A stretch of 9,471 nucleotides of DNA from Phycisphaerales bacterium (lineage in GTDB: Bacteria; Planctomycetota; Phycisphaerae; Phycisphaerales; UBA1924): positions 1-9,471 of the forward strand of contig SLFH01000351.1 of the NCBI GenBank assembly GCA_007124345.1, given 5' to 3'. The notes under the pieces were generated by a model. That model ran no database searches and was not told the DNA's origin. It saw only the letters and a list, made by a program, of their open reading frames with translations. This document shows, piece by piece, positions 1-6,867 of the stretch. A program made the translations under genes and the position numbers. Position 1 is the stretch's first letter. Each line of letters opens with the position of its first letter.

Positions 1-530
1 ATCCCGGTCGACTGTCCCAAGACGCCGACGATGTCACCCCGCCAGACAAAGTACACAAACAGGCATACGCCGCCAAGCAGGCTGATCCACCAGAAGATAT
101 CCGGGATCACCGACTCCCGCTTGCGCTCGCTGACGATCCACTGGATCAGGAACCGGCAAGAAAAGACGATCTGCCCGCCCAGCCCGATCGCGATCCAGAC
201 CAGGCTCGCGTAGCTGGTGATATTGAAGATGCGGAAGATCGCGTTCCGCTCGCCACGGATCTCCCGCACCACGCGCGAGCCGAACATCGCCTCGAACTCG
301 GCGAGGTCCATGATCTCCGACGCGTGCCCCTCCATCCCCAGCACGCGGAAGGTCTCTTGCCCCGGCTCGCCGTGGACTTCGACGAATGTCCGGGCCTGCC
401 CGATCGTTGCGCGATGGACGACGGCGCCGACGCGAGGGCTGACGCCCGGCCGGGCGGGGGGCTGCATCCAGACCAGCGCGATGCCGACGAGCACCAACGC
501 GACCATCAGCACGATCGGTTCGAGCTTCAT
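1..530 (-). CDS. LAB_N-domain membrane protein (partial, C-terminus off the window)
   Basis: The reading frame starts at ATG (528-530) and runs off the left edge; 176 residues are visible. A hydrophobic anchor spans residues 6-22. A soluble stretch of about 75 residues of unknown type follows. From about residue 105 the sequence matches the lipid A biosynthesis N-terminal family (LAB_N): GQIVFSCRFLIQWIVSER at 119-136, VIPDIFWWISLLGG at 141-154, and a third hydrophobic run ending in D166 and GQSTG. This pattern (F..RF..QW..SE, P..FW..S..G, D.V...GQ..G) is diagnostic. Family members are small multi-spanning inner-membrane proteins of unclear biochemical role, often encoded beside a DPM1-type glycosyltransferase and an ArnT-like transferase. 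Here the gene lies 14 nt downstream of such a glycosyltransferase, so the two are probably cotranscribed. Stand-alone family members are usually about 100 residues, so the N-terminal anchor plus soluble stretch is an extension. The ribosome site is weak (GGGCGG directly before ATG). Confidence 0.85.
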   Translation of the reverse strand, partial: MKLEPIVLMVALVLVGIALVWMQPPARPGVSPRVGAVVHRATIGQARTFVEVHGEPGQETFRVLGMEGHASEIMDLAEFEAMFGSRVVREIRGERNAIFRIFNITSYASLVWIAIGLGGQIVFSCRFLIQWIVSERKRESVIPDIFWWISLLGGVCLFVYFVWRGDIVGVLGQSTG

Positions 531-544
531 CCGCCCTTTGCCGC

Positions 545-1357
545 TCACGCCTCGACCCCTTCAGCGGCGAGTTCGCGAACGACCTCCTCGCTATCGACCG
601 GGCGCCTGCGGGACCGCATGTAGCGGACCGCGAAGCAGTCGATCAGGCCGGGGATCGCCCGCTTGGTGATGCCCATGCCGTACTTGGTCTCGCCGGCGAC
701 GCGCGGGCGGTGGTTGACGGGCGTCTCAACGACCTTGTAGCCCAGATGGCGGGCGGTGACGGGGATGAACCGGTGCATGCCCTTGAACTGCAGCGGGAGT
801 TCGAGGGCGACATCGCGCTTCATCAGGCGGAGCGAACAGCCAGTGTCGCGGATGGTGTCGCCGAGCAGCGTGCGCCGGAAGACCCGGCCGACGACGCTCC
901 CCCACTTACGCACCGCCGAGTCCTTTCTGGCGTGCGAGCGGTCGCCCTGGACCATGTCCGCCCCCTCGCGCTCGAGCAGTTCGAGCATCGCCGGGATGTC
1001 CGCCGGGTCGTTCTGGAGGTCGGCGTCGAGCACCGCGATCAGGCGTCCCTTGGCGGCCCTGAACCCGGCGTAGAACGCCGCGGACTGCCCGCCCCCCGAG
1101 CCCTCAGGCGTCCGCGTCATCCGGACCATGCGGAGCCAGGGGCGGGAGGCCATGAGCTCCCGGGCTCTCGCCGCAGTCGAGTCCGTCGAGCCGTCGTCGA
1201 CGAGCACGAACTCGAAGGCGAGCCCCGTCGCCTCGCCCGCGGCCCCCACCTGCTCGACGAGCGCCCCGACATTGCCCTCCTCGTTGTGTGCCGGAGCGAC
1301 GAACGAGAGCTCGACCGCCCGGTCCTGGGCCGGAGATGGCGTGGGTTGCGGGGGCAT
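545..1357 (-). CDS. Family 2 glycosyltransferase, DPM1/ArnC-like polyprenyl-phosphate sugar transferase
   Basis: This 270-residue GT-A enzyme should transfer a sugar from a nucleotide donor to a polyprenyl phosphate at the cytoplasmic face of the membrane. Visible motifs are PAHNEEGN (22-29), VDDGSTDST (53-61), the metal-binding DADLQND (111-117), DTGCSLRLMKR (171-181), GMHRFIP (193-199), HRPR (216-219) and GETKYG (222-227). The last four are typical of dolichyl-phosphate-mannose synthase and ArnC relatives rather than of family 2 in general. There are no C-terminal membrane helices, unlike ArnC or GtrB, so the protein is probably peripheral like short DPM1 forms. The frame stays open upstream to 1507. 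I chose ATG 1355-1357 because homology starts soon after it (ELSFVAPAHNEE) and longer versions overlap the divergent rlmE gene. There is no obvious Shine-Dalgarno. The neighbour is a LAB_N protein, a common pairing in envelope glycan modification loci. The sugar cannot be told from sequence. Confidence 0.93.
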   Translation of the reverse strand: MPPQPTPSPAQDRAVELSFVAPAHNEEGNVGALVEQVGAAGEATGLAFEFVLVDDGSTDSTAARARELMASRPWLRMVRMTRTPEGSGGGQSAAFYAGFRAAKGRLIAVLDADLQNDPADIPAMLELLEREGADMVQGDRSHARKDSAVRKWGSVVGRVFRRTLLGDTIRDTGCSLRLMKRDVALELPLQFKGMHRFIPVTARHLGYKVVETPVNHRPRVAGETKYGMGITKRAIPGLIDCFAVRYMRSRRRPVDSEEVVRELAAEGVEA

Positions 1358-1463
1358 CGGCCGCAACGATAGCGCACGGGACCGCCCGCTCGCCCCGACA
1401 ATCACCCGAATCGACGACCAACCGGCCCGCGTTCGGGACTCCAGACGGCCGTACCATCGCCAG
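1358..1463. promoter_or_regulatory. Divergent intergenic region between the glycosyltransferase and rlmE
   Basis: These 106 nt separate two gene starts facing away from each other, so promoters for both units should lie here. I found no convincing -35/-10 pair in either direction. TACCAT at 1452-1457 resembles a -10 box but lies only 6 nt before the rlmE ATG and lacks a partner at the right spacing. Neither flanking gene has a Shine-Dalgarno, which would fit short or leaderless mRNAs. Function is inferred from position only. Confidence 0.4.
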
Positions 1464-2078
1464 ATGGCCAAGCGCGTGCTGCACGACAGATTTTTCAAAC
1501 AGGCCAAGGACGAGGGGTACGCCGCCCGCTCGGCCTACAAGCTCAAAGAGATCCAGCAGCGGTTCCGGATCATCTCTCCGGGCGACCGCGTGCTGGACCT
1601 GGGCTGTGCGCCCGGGTCGTGGCTGCAGGTCGCATCGGAGATTGTCGGGCGCAGCGGCGTCGTGGTGGGCATCGACCTTTTGCCCGTTCGGGCCCCCGTG
1701 GGACCGAATGTCACCTCGATGGTCGGCGACATCACCACGACCGATCCGACCCGCCTGACCGGGGCCGCGGGAGGCCTGTTCGATGTCGCGATCAGCGACA
1801 TGGCGCCCAACACCTCGGGCGCGGCGGGCGGCGCCGACCACTTCCGCTCCGTCCGCCTGTGCGAAGCGGTGCTGGACCTCCTGCCCCGCGTGCTCAAGCC
1901 CGGCGGCGGCCTGGCGATGAAGGTCTTCGAGGGCGAGGCCCTGCCGGCGCTGGCCGAACGGGCCAAAGGCCTGTTCGATCAGTTCAAGCACTTCAAGCCC
2001 AAAGCGACGCGCGATATCTCGCGTGAGATCTACCTCGTCGCGGCCGGCTACCGCGTGCCGACGGAGGCCCAGCGTTGA
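1464..2078 (+). CDS. rlmE: 23S rRNA (uridine-2'-O-)methyltransferase RlmE (FtsJ/RrmJ)
   Basis: This 204-residue SAM-dependent enzyme methylates the 2'-OH of U2552 (E. coli numbering) in the A-loop of 23S rRNA during late 50S assembly. E. coli RlmE is 209 residues, so this looks full length. The K-D-K-E catalytic tetrad is present: K26 in RSAYKL, D112 in SDMAPN, K153 in LAMKVFEG and E188 in SREIYLV. The SAM-binding loop is VLDLGCAPGSW (43-53) and the acidic ribose-binding position is D71 in VVGIDLLP. The N-terminus (FFKQAKDEGYAARSAYKL) matches the family. I chose ATG 1464-1466 because family homology begins immediately; the open frame extends to 1128 but only antisense to the glycosyltransferase. 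The stop overlaps the TTG start of the downstream VWA gene, which indicates one transcript. FtsJ-family identity is certain; RlmE rather than a paralogue is very likely from the size and the match. Confidence 0.96.
   Translation: MAKRVLHDRFFKQAKDEGYAARSAYKLKEIQQRFRIISPGDRVLDLGCAPGSWLQVASEIVGRSGVVVGIDLLPVRAPVGPNVTSMVGDITTTDPTRLTGAAGGLFDVAISDMAPNTSGAAGGADHFRSVRLCEAVLDLLPRVLKPGGGLAMKVFEGEALPALAERAKGLFDQFKHFKPKATRDISREIYLVAAGYRVPTEAQR
2063..2067 (+). promoter_or_regulatory. Shine-Dalgarno deciding the TTG start of the VWA gene
   Basis: GGAGG lies inside the last codons of rlmE, 7 nt before TTG 2075-2077. No ATG precedes the first membrane helix of the downstream protein; the first in-frame ATG (about 2147) would remove most of that helix. 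Together these support the rare TTG as the real start. Confidence 0.7.
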
Positions 2079-4060
2079 CCTTCCTCGCGCCCGCCGCCGC
2101 CCTGATCGCCGCAGCGATCACGCTCCCGCTGCTGCTGGGCTTCTACATGCTCAAGCTGCGCCGCAAGCCCGTGGTCATCAGCTCGACGCTGCTCTGGGAC
2201 GCGGCCATCCGCGACATGGAGGCGAATGTCCCCCTCCGCTGGCTGAAGGCCAACTGGATGCTGCTGCTGCACCTGCTGCTGCTGGCGCTGCTGGTGATCG
2301 CCCTGGGCCGCCCCGCCATCGACGCGGGGCGCGGTAGGGCCGACACGGTCGTCTTCATGATCGACCGCTCCGCCTCCATGAACACCGTCGACGAGGGCGA
2401 GACCCAGACCCGCTTCGAGATCGCACGCCGACGCGCCCTGGACACACTCGCCGATCTTCGCTCTGGCGGCTTCAGAGGCTCGGCGGGCGTGATCGCCTTC
2501 GGCTCTCGCGCGACGGTCGCCGCACGCATCGACGAAGACCTCAACCTCGCCCAGCGGGCGCTGGAGACGATCACCCCGTCGGAGCAGCCCGCGGACCTGC
2601 CCGCCGCCCTCTCCCTCGCCGAAGCGTTGCTCACCCGCGAGGTCTCCGAGGAAGAGCCGATCCAGACCGTCCTCGCCCTGCTGTTTTCCGACGGCTCGAT
2701 GGAGCTCCCCCGCGGCATGAGCCTCGCCGGCGCAGAGCTCACCTTCGAACGCGTCGGCCCCGAAGACCGGACCGCCGGCGTCGACAACCTCGGAATCGTC
2801 GCCCTCTCGGCGACGCGGGATTACGAAGACCCGGCCGTCCTCCGCGTCTTTGCTCGCATCCACAACGCGCGCATGCAGGAGACCTCGACGAGCGTCACCC
2901 TCCGCATGCGGGGCGAGGCGGCCGAGCGACGCGCCGTCACCGTGCCCGCCGCGTCGGTCGATGAAAACGGCGACATCGTCCCAGGACGCAGAGGCCTGGC
3001 ATTCGAGATCGGGGACACCGAGGGCGGCGTCCTCTCGCTGGAGCTCGACCGGAGCGACGCCCTCGGCGCCGACAACGCCGCTGCCGTCGTCGTCCAGCCC
3101 GCGGGCGCCCCCGCCCTGCTGCTGGTCACCCCCGACGGCGCCCTTCCGGGCCCGACGCGCGAGGCCGCGGGCATCGTCAATGTCATGCTCGGCGAGCTCC
3201 TCCCACGCTCGCTCAACAGCATGGGGATCGGCCGCTACGACACCCTGATTTCTCAGGGCGTGATGCCCGAGGCCGAGGCGCTGATCTTCTTCGGCGTCGA
3301 GCCCGAGCGACCGCCCCAACTCCCGAGCCTCAGCCTCGGCGCGGGGCTGCCGATCGACGGGCTGCGCCTGACCGAAGCGTCGCGCCAGGGGGGCACGATC
3401 CTCTCGTGGGAGCGGCGCCACCCCGTCCTGCGCGATGTCGCGTTGGACACGCTCGTCCTCGGCACGCACCGCACTTTCATAGAAACCGGCGACGCCCGCG
3501 TGCTCGCGAGGGGACCGGGCGGCCCCCTGATCGCCATCCGCGAGGCCGGGGGCAGACGCCACATCGGCGTCTCGTTCCCGCTCGAACAGTCCAACTGGGC
3601 GTGGCAGGTCGGCTTTGCGATCTTCGTCGCCAACGCGGTCGACCACCTCACCCTCCGCGCCGAGACCGACGCCGGCATCGCCTTCACCACCGCAGAGCCC
3701 GCCGGCGCCACAGCGACCGCAGAGGCTGTCGAGATCATCGCCCGCGACGCGGAGGGAACGGCGATCGCCCGGGTCTCTGCAGAAGGCCGCGCCGGAGAGA
3801 TGGTCTCGCTGGGCATCTTCGAACGCGTCGGCGTCTTCGCCCTGGAAGGCGCCGCCGAGCCGGCGCTGGCGATCAACCTGATGAACGAGCGGGAAACACT
3901 CGCGGCACCGTCGGACGAGATCACCGTCTCGGGCGTCGAGGTCAGCTCAGAGGGCGGGCCGGGCATCCAGCCCCGAGAGATCTGGCGCTGGTTCGTGATA
4001 GCCGCGGCGATCCTTCTGATGGTCGAGTGGTACCTCTACGCCCGACGGATGCGTGTCTGA
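2075..4060 (+). CDS. BatA-like VWA-domain membrane protein with amidotransferase-like C-terminal half
   Basis: The product is 661 residues. The N-terminus has two helices (about 5-25 and 61-79) in the pattern of the aerotolerance-regulator N-terminal (BatA) family, including LKLRRKPVVISSTLLW between them. A von Willebrand A domain follows (about 90-230) with the MIDAS start DRSAS (97-101) and FSDGS (205-209). The usual MIDAS threonine appears to be alanine (A173 in QPADLPAAL). The middle is probably beta-sandwich. Residues about 345-525 resemble the glutamine-amidotransferase-like region seen in related planctomycete proteins (RHPVLRDVALDTL; SFPLEQSNWAWQVGFAIFVAN). A final helix (638-656) ends in RRMRV. 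It should sit in the cytoplasmic membrane. Such proteins usually partner MoxR ATPases, and a MoxR gene lies 1.7 kb away in a convergent unit. Precise function is unknown. The start is TTG, overlapping the rlmE stop, so translation is probably coupled. Confidence 0.9.
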   Translation: MTFLAPAAALIAAAITLPLLLGFYMLKLRRKPVVISSTLLWDAAIRDMEANVPLRWLKANWMLLLHLLLLALLVIALGRPAIDAGRGRADTVVFMIDRSASMNTVDEGETQTRFEIARRRALDTLADLRSGGFRGSAGVIAFGSRATVAARIDEDLNLAQRALETITPSEQPADLPAALSLAEALLTREVSEEEPIQTVLALLFSDGSMELPRGMSLAGAELTFERVGPEDRTAGVDNLGIVALSATRDYEDPAVLRVFARIHNARMQETSTSVTLRMRGEAAERRAVTVPAASVDENGDIVPGRRGLAFEIGDTEGGVLSLELDRSDALGADNAAAVVVQPAGAPALLLVTPDGALPGPTREAAGIVNVMLGELLPRSLNSMGIGRYDTLISQGVMPEAEALIFFGVEPERPPQLPSLSLGAGLPIDGLRLTEASRQGGTILSWERRHPVLRDVALDTLVLGTHRTFIETGDARVLARGPGGPLIAIREAGGRRHIGVSFPLEQSNWAWQVGFAIFVANAVDHLTLRAETDAGIAFTTAEPAGATATAEAVEIIARDAEGTAIARVSAEGRAGEMVSLGIFERVGVFALEGAAEPALAINLMNERETLAAPSDEITVSGVEVSSEGGPGIQPREIWRWFVIAAAILLMVEWYLYARRMRV

Positions 4061-4066
4061 GGCCGC

Positions 4067-5692
4067 TCAAGGCTCTGTGCGCACGCCGTGCCAGTCGGTC
4101 AGATCGACCCCGAGCCTGGCCGGCGTCCGCTGCCAGGGGAGCATGCGTCTGGGCCACGCGGCCCGCTCGCCGGTGGCCGAGAGCGCCTCAATCGCGACGG
4201 AGACTTCGCCGGCAAGATCACCAAGGCCGAGCGTGCACGCCCAGCCCGATCGGTCCGCCCCGAACGCCTCGACGCGGGCGCTGACGCCCTCGAAGGTTGT
4301 CGTCCCGCTCGGGCCCACCTCGACCCACGCCTCGGCCCCCAGCCAGAGGCGGACGGACGCTTCCGGATCGGCCGACTCGATGAACACCCGCCATCGACTC
4401 CCATCGCCCGGGTAGAGCAGGGCCGCGACGAGGGGGCCGCCCCCGCGCTCTTCTCCGGTCAGCCAGTTGACCATCGACCAGTCCGACCTCGTCGCGCCGA
4501 GCACGAGGCCCGGCGCCGAAGCGCGGACGCTCCTGACGATCAGGTCGCGCTCGAGGAGCTCCGCCCCGATCCGCACACGCACACGCTCATCGGGCCTCTC
4601 ACCCCCGCGCCCCACGGGCACGCGCACCGACGAGCCCGGCGCGACCGTTCCGACCGGCTCGGGCGCAGCCCCGAACCGCTCGAGCGCCACAAGAACCGCT
4701 CGCGATGTGAGGTTCGTCGCAACGATCACCGCCTCGCCATCGGCCGCGTCGCGTTCGACAAACGCAGCGGCGCGTGGGGAACGATCGATCCAGTCGCGCA
4801 CCAGCGCCCGCCGGCGCGCCTCCGAAGGCCTCGGATCGGTGAGCATGTCCAGCAGATCGTCCAGGCGGTCGGTCCTGGACTCCCACGCCGGCACGCGCTC
4901 GCCCCCGATCGTCGCGACCCGAGTCAGCTCTCCGATCAGTTCCGACGCGAGCGAGGGATCGATCAACGCGATCCGGTTCAGCCCCCACATCCACGCCCCG
5001 ACGCTCTGGTTGGCGATCGCCTCGGGAACGCTCCGCCTCGCCCCGAACGCGACGCGCAGACGCTCGGGCCTGGGGTCTTCCGCGTCCGGCTGCTGCGGCA
5101 TCTCCTCGCCGAGCCGACGCCGCAACAGCATCGCCCGCCAAAGCTCCTCGGGGTCGCGTTCCAGTCGCTCGATCGCGCCGCGGACGAATACTCCCGGCTC
5201 ATCGAGCCTCGCCGTCGGCAGCGACTCGGCGTCCAACCCGCCCTCGGCCCAACGCACCTCGTGGCGCTCGGTGAAGTTCAGCACGATCGCGCCCGAGGCG
5301 TCCGGGGGCGTGCGGATGAGCGCCACCCACACGCCGGACGGCGCAGGCATGGCGACCTGCTCGTTGTGCACCGCCTCGTAGATCTGAAGCGGGCCGATCC
5401 AAGCGTCCAGCGCGCCCAATGTTGCTGTGTTTTCTCCGTCGTTGCCGACGCCGACGCTCAGGCGGTACACATCGGCCGTGAGCGGGCGACCGTCGGCCAG
5501 CCTGGCGATCAGCGCGTCACGCGGGTTCGCCCGACCCTCGAAGACCAGGGGGATCACCACCGGCTCGCCCGGCACACCGACGCTCCACAGCGCGGGCACG
5601 CGGACCTGCGCCCCGGCATCGGGCAGAGGCGCAGCGCACAGCAGCAAGATCGCCAGCAGCAAAGCCTTGGGCATGGATCGGATCGGCGTCAC
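4067..5692 (-). CDS. Secreted protein of unknown function, downstream of moxR
   Basis: I do not recognise a family. The product is 541 residues from GTG 5690-5692, or 535 from ATG 5672-5674. I prefer GTG because GGGAGGG (5702-5708) lies 9 nt upstream, whereas the ATG has no Shine-Dalgarno. A classical signal peptide is clear (KALLLAILLLCAAPL, probable cleavage AGA|Q after residue 28). There is no lipobox and no later membrane helix, so the mature protein should be periplasmic or exported. It contains only one cysteine after the signal peptide. An N-terminal part looks beta-rich (VPGEPVVIPLVFEG; IVLNFTERHEVRW). The middle is charged and helical (about 185-320, with many R/E/D). The C-terminal part again looks beta-rich. 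It starts 32 nt after the moxR stop, so the two form an operon. Its stop is 6 nt from the convergent VWA stop. A role with the MoxR/VWA pair is inferred from context only. Confidence 0.75.
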   Translation of the reverse strand: MTPIRSMPKALLLAILLLCAAPLPDAGAQVRVPALWSVGVPGEPVVIPLVFEGRANPRDALIARLADGRPLTADVYRLSVGVGNDGENTATLGALDAWIGPLQIYEAVHNEQVAMPAPSGVWVALIRTPPDASGAIVLNFTERHEVRWAEGGLDAESLPTARLDEPGVFVRGAIERLERDPEELWRAMLLRRRLGEEMPQQPDAEDPRPERLRVAFGARRSVPEAIANQSVGAWMWGLNRIALIDPSLASELIGELTRVATIGGERVPAWESRTDRLDDLLDMLTDPRPSEARRRALVRDWIDRSPRAAAFVERDAADGEAVIVATNLTSRAVLVALERFGAAPEPVGTVAPGSSVRVPVGRGGERPDERVRVRIGAELLERDLIVRSVRASAPGLVLGATRSDWSMVNWLTGEERGGGPLVAALLYPGDGSRWRVFIESADPEASVRLWLGAEAWVEVGPSGTTTFEGVSARVEAFGADRSGWACTLGLGDLAGEVSVAIEALSATGERAAWPRRMLPWQRTPARLGVDLTDWHGVRTEP

Positions 5693-5694
5693 GA

Positions 5695-5723
5695 GCGGGA
5701 GCCCTCCCGCCGGCCCTCGCCGG
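5695..5723 (-). other. Two adjacent hairpins between moxR and the secreted-protein gene
   Basis: A perfect 7-bp inverted repeat with a 2-nt centre (5695-5710, GCGGGAG/CTCCCGC) is followed by a 5-bp stem with a CCTC loop (5710-5723, CCGGC/GCCGG). The first hairpin contains the GGGAGGG Shine-Dalgarno of the downstream gene, so it could tune its translation. There is no T tract, so it is not a standard terminator. Chance is possible at this GC content. Confidence 0.4.
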
Positions 5724-5724
5724 T

Positions 5725-6795
5725 TCACGCGGGCAGGGGCGCTTCGACCGGGAGCGTGTCGACGATGTTCTTCACGACCGCGTCGTGCGTCACGCCCTCG
5801 GCCTCGCCCTCGAAGTTCATGATGATCCGGTGACGCAGAGCAGGCAGCGCGACCGACCGGATGTCGTCGGTGCTCACCGACGCGCGCCCCGCCAACAGCG
5901 CACGGCACTTGGCCCCCAGGACCAGCGCCTGAGCCGCGCGGGGCGACGCACCGACACGCAGGTACCGGTTGACCATCGGCGTGGCGTACTCGCCCGCACC
6001 GAACTCGCCCTTGGGGTGCGTCGCCAGCACGACACGCACCGCGTAGTCCTGCACATGCGGCGCGATCGCCACGCGCCGCACGAGCTTCTGGTGCTCGAGG
6101 ATCTTCGCCCCGTCCAGCACGGGCTCGACCGCCGCGACGACATTGGCCGTCGTGCGGTTGAGCACCTCCGACAGATCGGCGCGGTTGGAATACCCGACCG
6201 TGAGCTTGAAGAAGAACCTGTCGAGCTGCGCTTCGGGCAGCGGGTAGGTCCCCTCTTGCTCGAGCGGGTTCTGCGTCGCCATCACGAAGAACGGCGCCGG
6301 CAGCGGGTGCGTCTCGCCCGCGACCGTGACCGACCGCTCCTGCATCGCCTCGAGCATCGCGGCCTGGGTCTTGGGCGTGGCCCGGTTGATCTCGTCGGCC
6401 AGCACGATCTGGGCGAAGATCGGCCCCGCCTGGAAGCGGAACTCGCGCCGAACACGTCCGCCCTCGCCCTCGACCTCGTGCACCACCGTCGTCCCGGTGA
6501 TGTCCGCGGGCATCAGGTCGGGCGTGAACTGCACGCGCCCGAACTTCAGGTCCAACGCCTGGCTGAGGGTGCGGATCAGGAGCGTCTTGCCGATGCCCGG
6601 CACGCCCTCCAGAAGCGCGTGCCCCCCGGTGAACAGGCAGATCAGCACACCCTCGACGATCTCGCGCTGGCCGACCACGGCCCGCCCGATCTGCTCGCGG
6701 ACATTCTTGAAGTCTTCGCGGAAGCGCTCGGCCGCTCTTTTGACATCGTCGACACTTTGGGGCGTGCCGTTGGGCTCGCGCGGGTGATCGGCCAT
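5725..6795 (-). CDS. MoxR-family AAA+ ATPase
   Basis: The 356-residue protein is a typical MoxR AAA+ ATPase, a cytoplasmic chaperone-like ring ATPase thought to mature or activate partner proteins, often ones with VWA domains. Motifs in order: Walker A GVPGIGKT (64-71), the family stretch GRVQFTPDLMPADITG (86-101), Walker B VLADEINRA (131-139), sensor 1 MATQNP with N176, the arginine-finger region QLDRFF (190-195) and sensor 2 GASPRAAQAL (282-291, R286). Length is normal for the family. I chose ATG 6793-6795, with GAGGG 4 nt upstream. The open frame continues to 6972 but runs antisense-free straight through the tRNA gene, so the longer version is not real. The gene lies 72 nt downstream of the tRNA and is followed at 32 nt by a secreted protein gene. 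The common DUF58 neighbour is not present in this window. The specific substrate is unknown. Confidence 0.95.
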   Translation of the reverse strand: MADHPREPNGTPQSVDDVKRAAERFREDFKNVREQIGRAVVGQREIVEGVLICLFTGGHALLEGVPGIGKTLLIRTLSQALDLKFGRVQFTPDLMPADITGTTVVHEVEGEGGRVRREFRFQAGPIFAQIVLADEINRATPKTQAAMLEAMQERSVTVAGETHPLPAPFFVMATQNPLEQEGTYPLPEAQLDRFFFKLTVGYSNRADLSEVLNRTTANVVAAVEPVLDGAKILEHQKLVRRVAIAPHVQDYAVRVVLATHPKGEFGAGEYATPMVNRYLRVGASPRAAQALVLGAKCRALLAGRASVSTDDIRSVALPALRHRIIMNFEGEAEGVTHDAVVKNIVDTLPVEAPLPA

Positions 6796-6804
6796 AGGTC
6801 CCTC

Positions 6805-6819
6805 GCGTCGGTGCGACGC
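6805..6819 (-). other. Hairpin next to the moxR ribosome binding site
   Basis: GCGTCG and CGACGC form a perfect 6-bp stem with a 3-nt loop. The stem ends at the edge of the GAGGG Shine-Dalgarno (6800-6804). Part of it (GTGCGTCGC on the minus strand, 6813-6821) is repeated at 6847-6855. It could affect moxR translation or mark the tRNA 3' trailer; no T tract follows. The evidence is structural only. Confidence 0.3.
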
Positions 6820-6867
6820 ACGCTTTGGCCCGACACGCCCCGGGGAGCGACGCACTGAGCCGGTCAA

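Noticed and set aside
1128..1463. Upstream extension of the rlmE frame
   Set aside because: It overlaps the glycosyltransferase antisense and adds residues absent from the RlmE family; homology begins at ATG 1464.
2257..2300. CTG-rich run resembling a triplet repeat
   Set aside because: It codes the leucines of the second membrane helix of the VWA protein and is interrupted; it is not a free repeat.
2048..3646. Open frame of 532 codons on the minus strand, opposite the VWA gene
   Set aside because: Q/R/D/G-rich shadow of the VWA gene, with a poly-Q run that is only the complement of its CTG-coded leucines.
4088..5833. Open frame of 581 codons on the plus strand, opposite the secreted protein
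   Set aside because: Its translation is a low-complexity mix of R, H, P, D and Q with no domain or hydrophobic core. The minus frame has a signal peptide and operon context. Long antisense frames are expected at this GC content.
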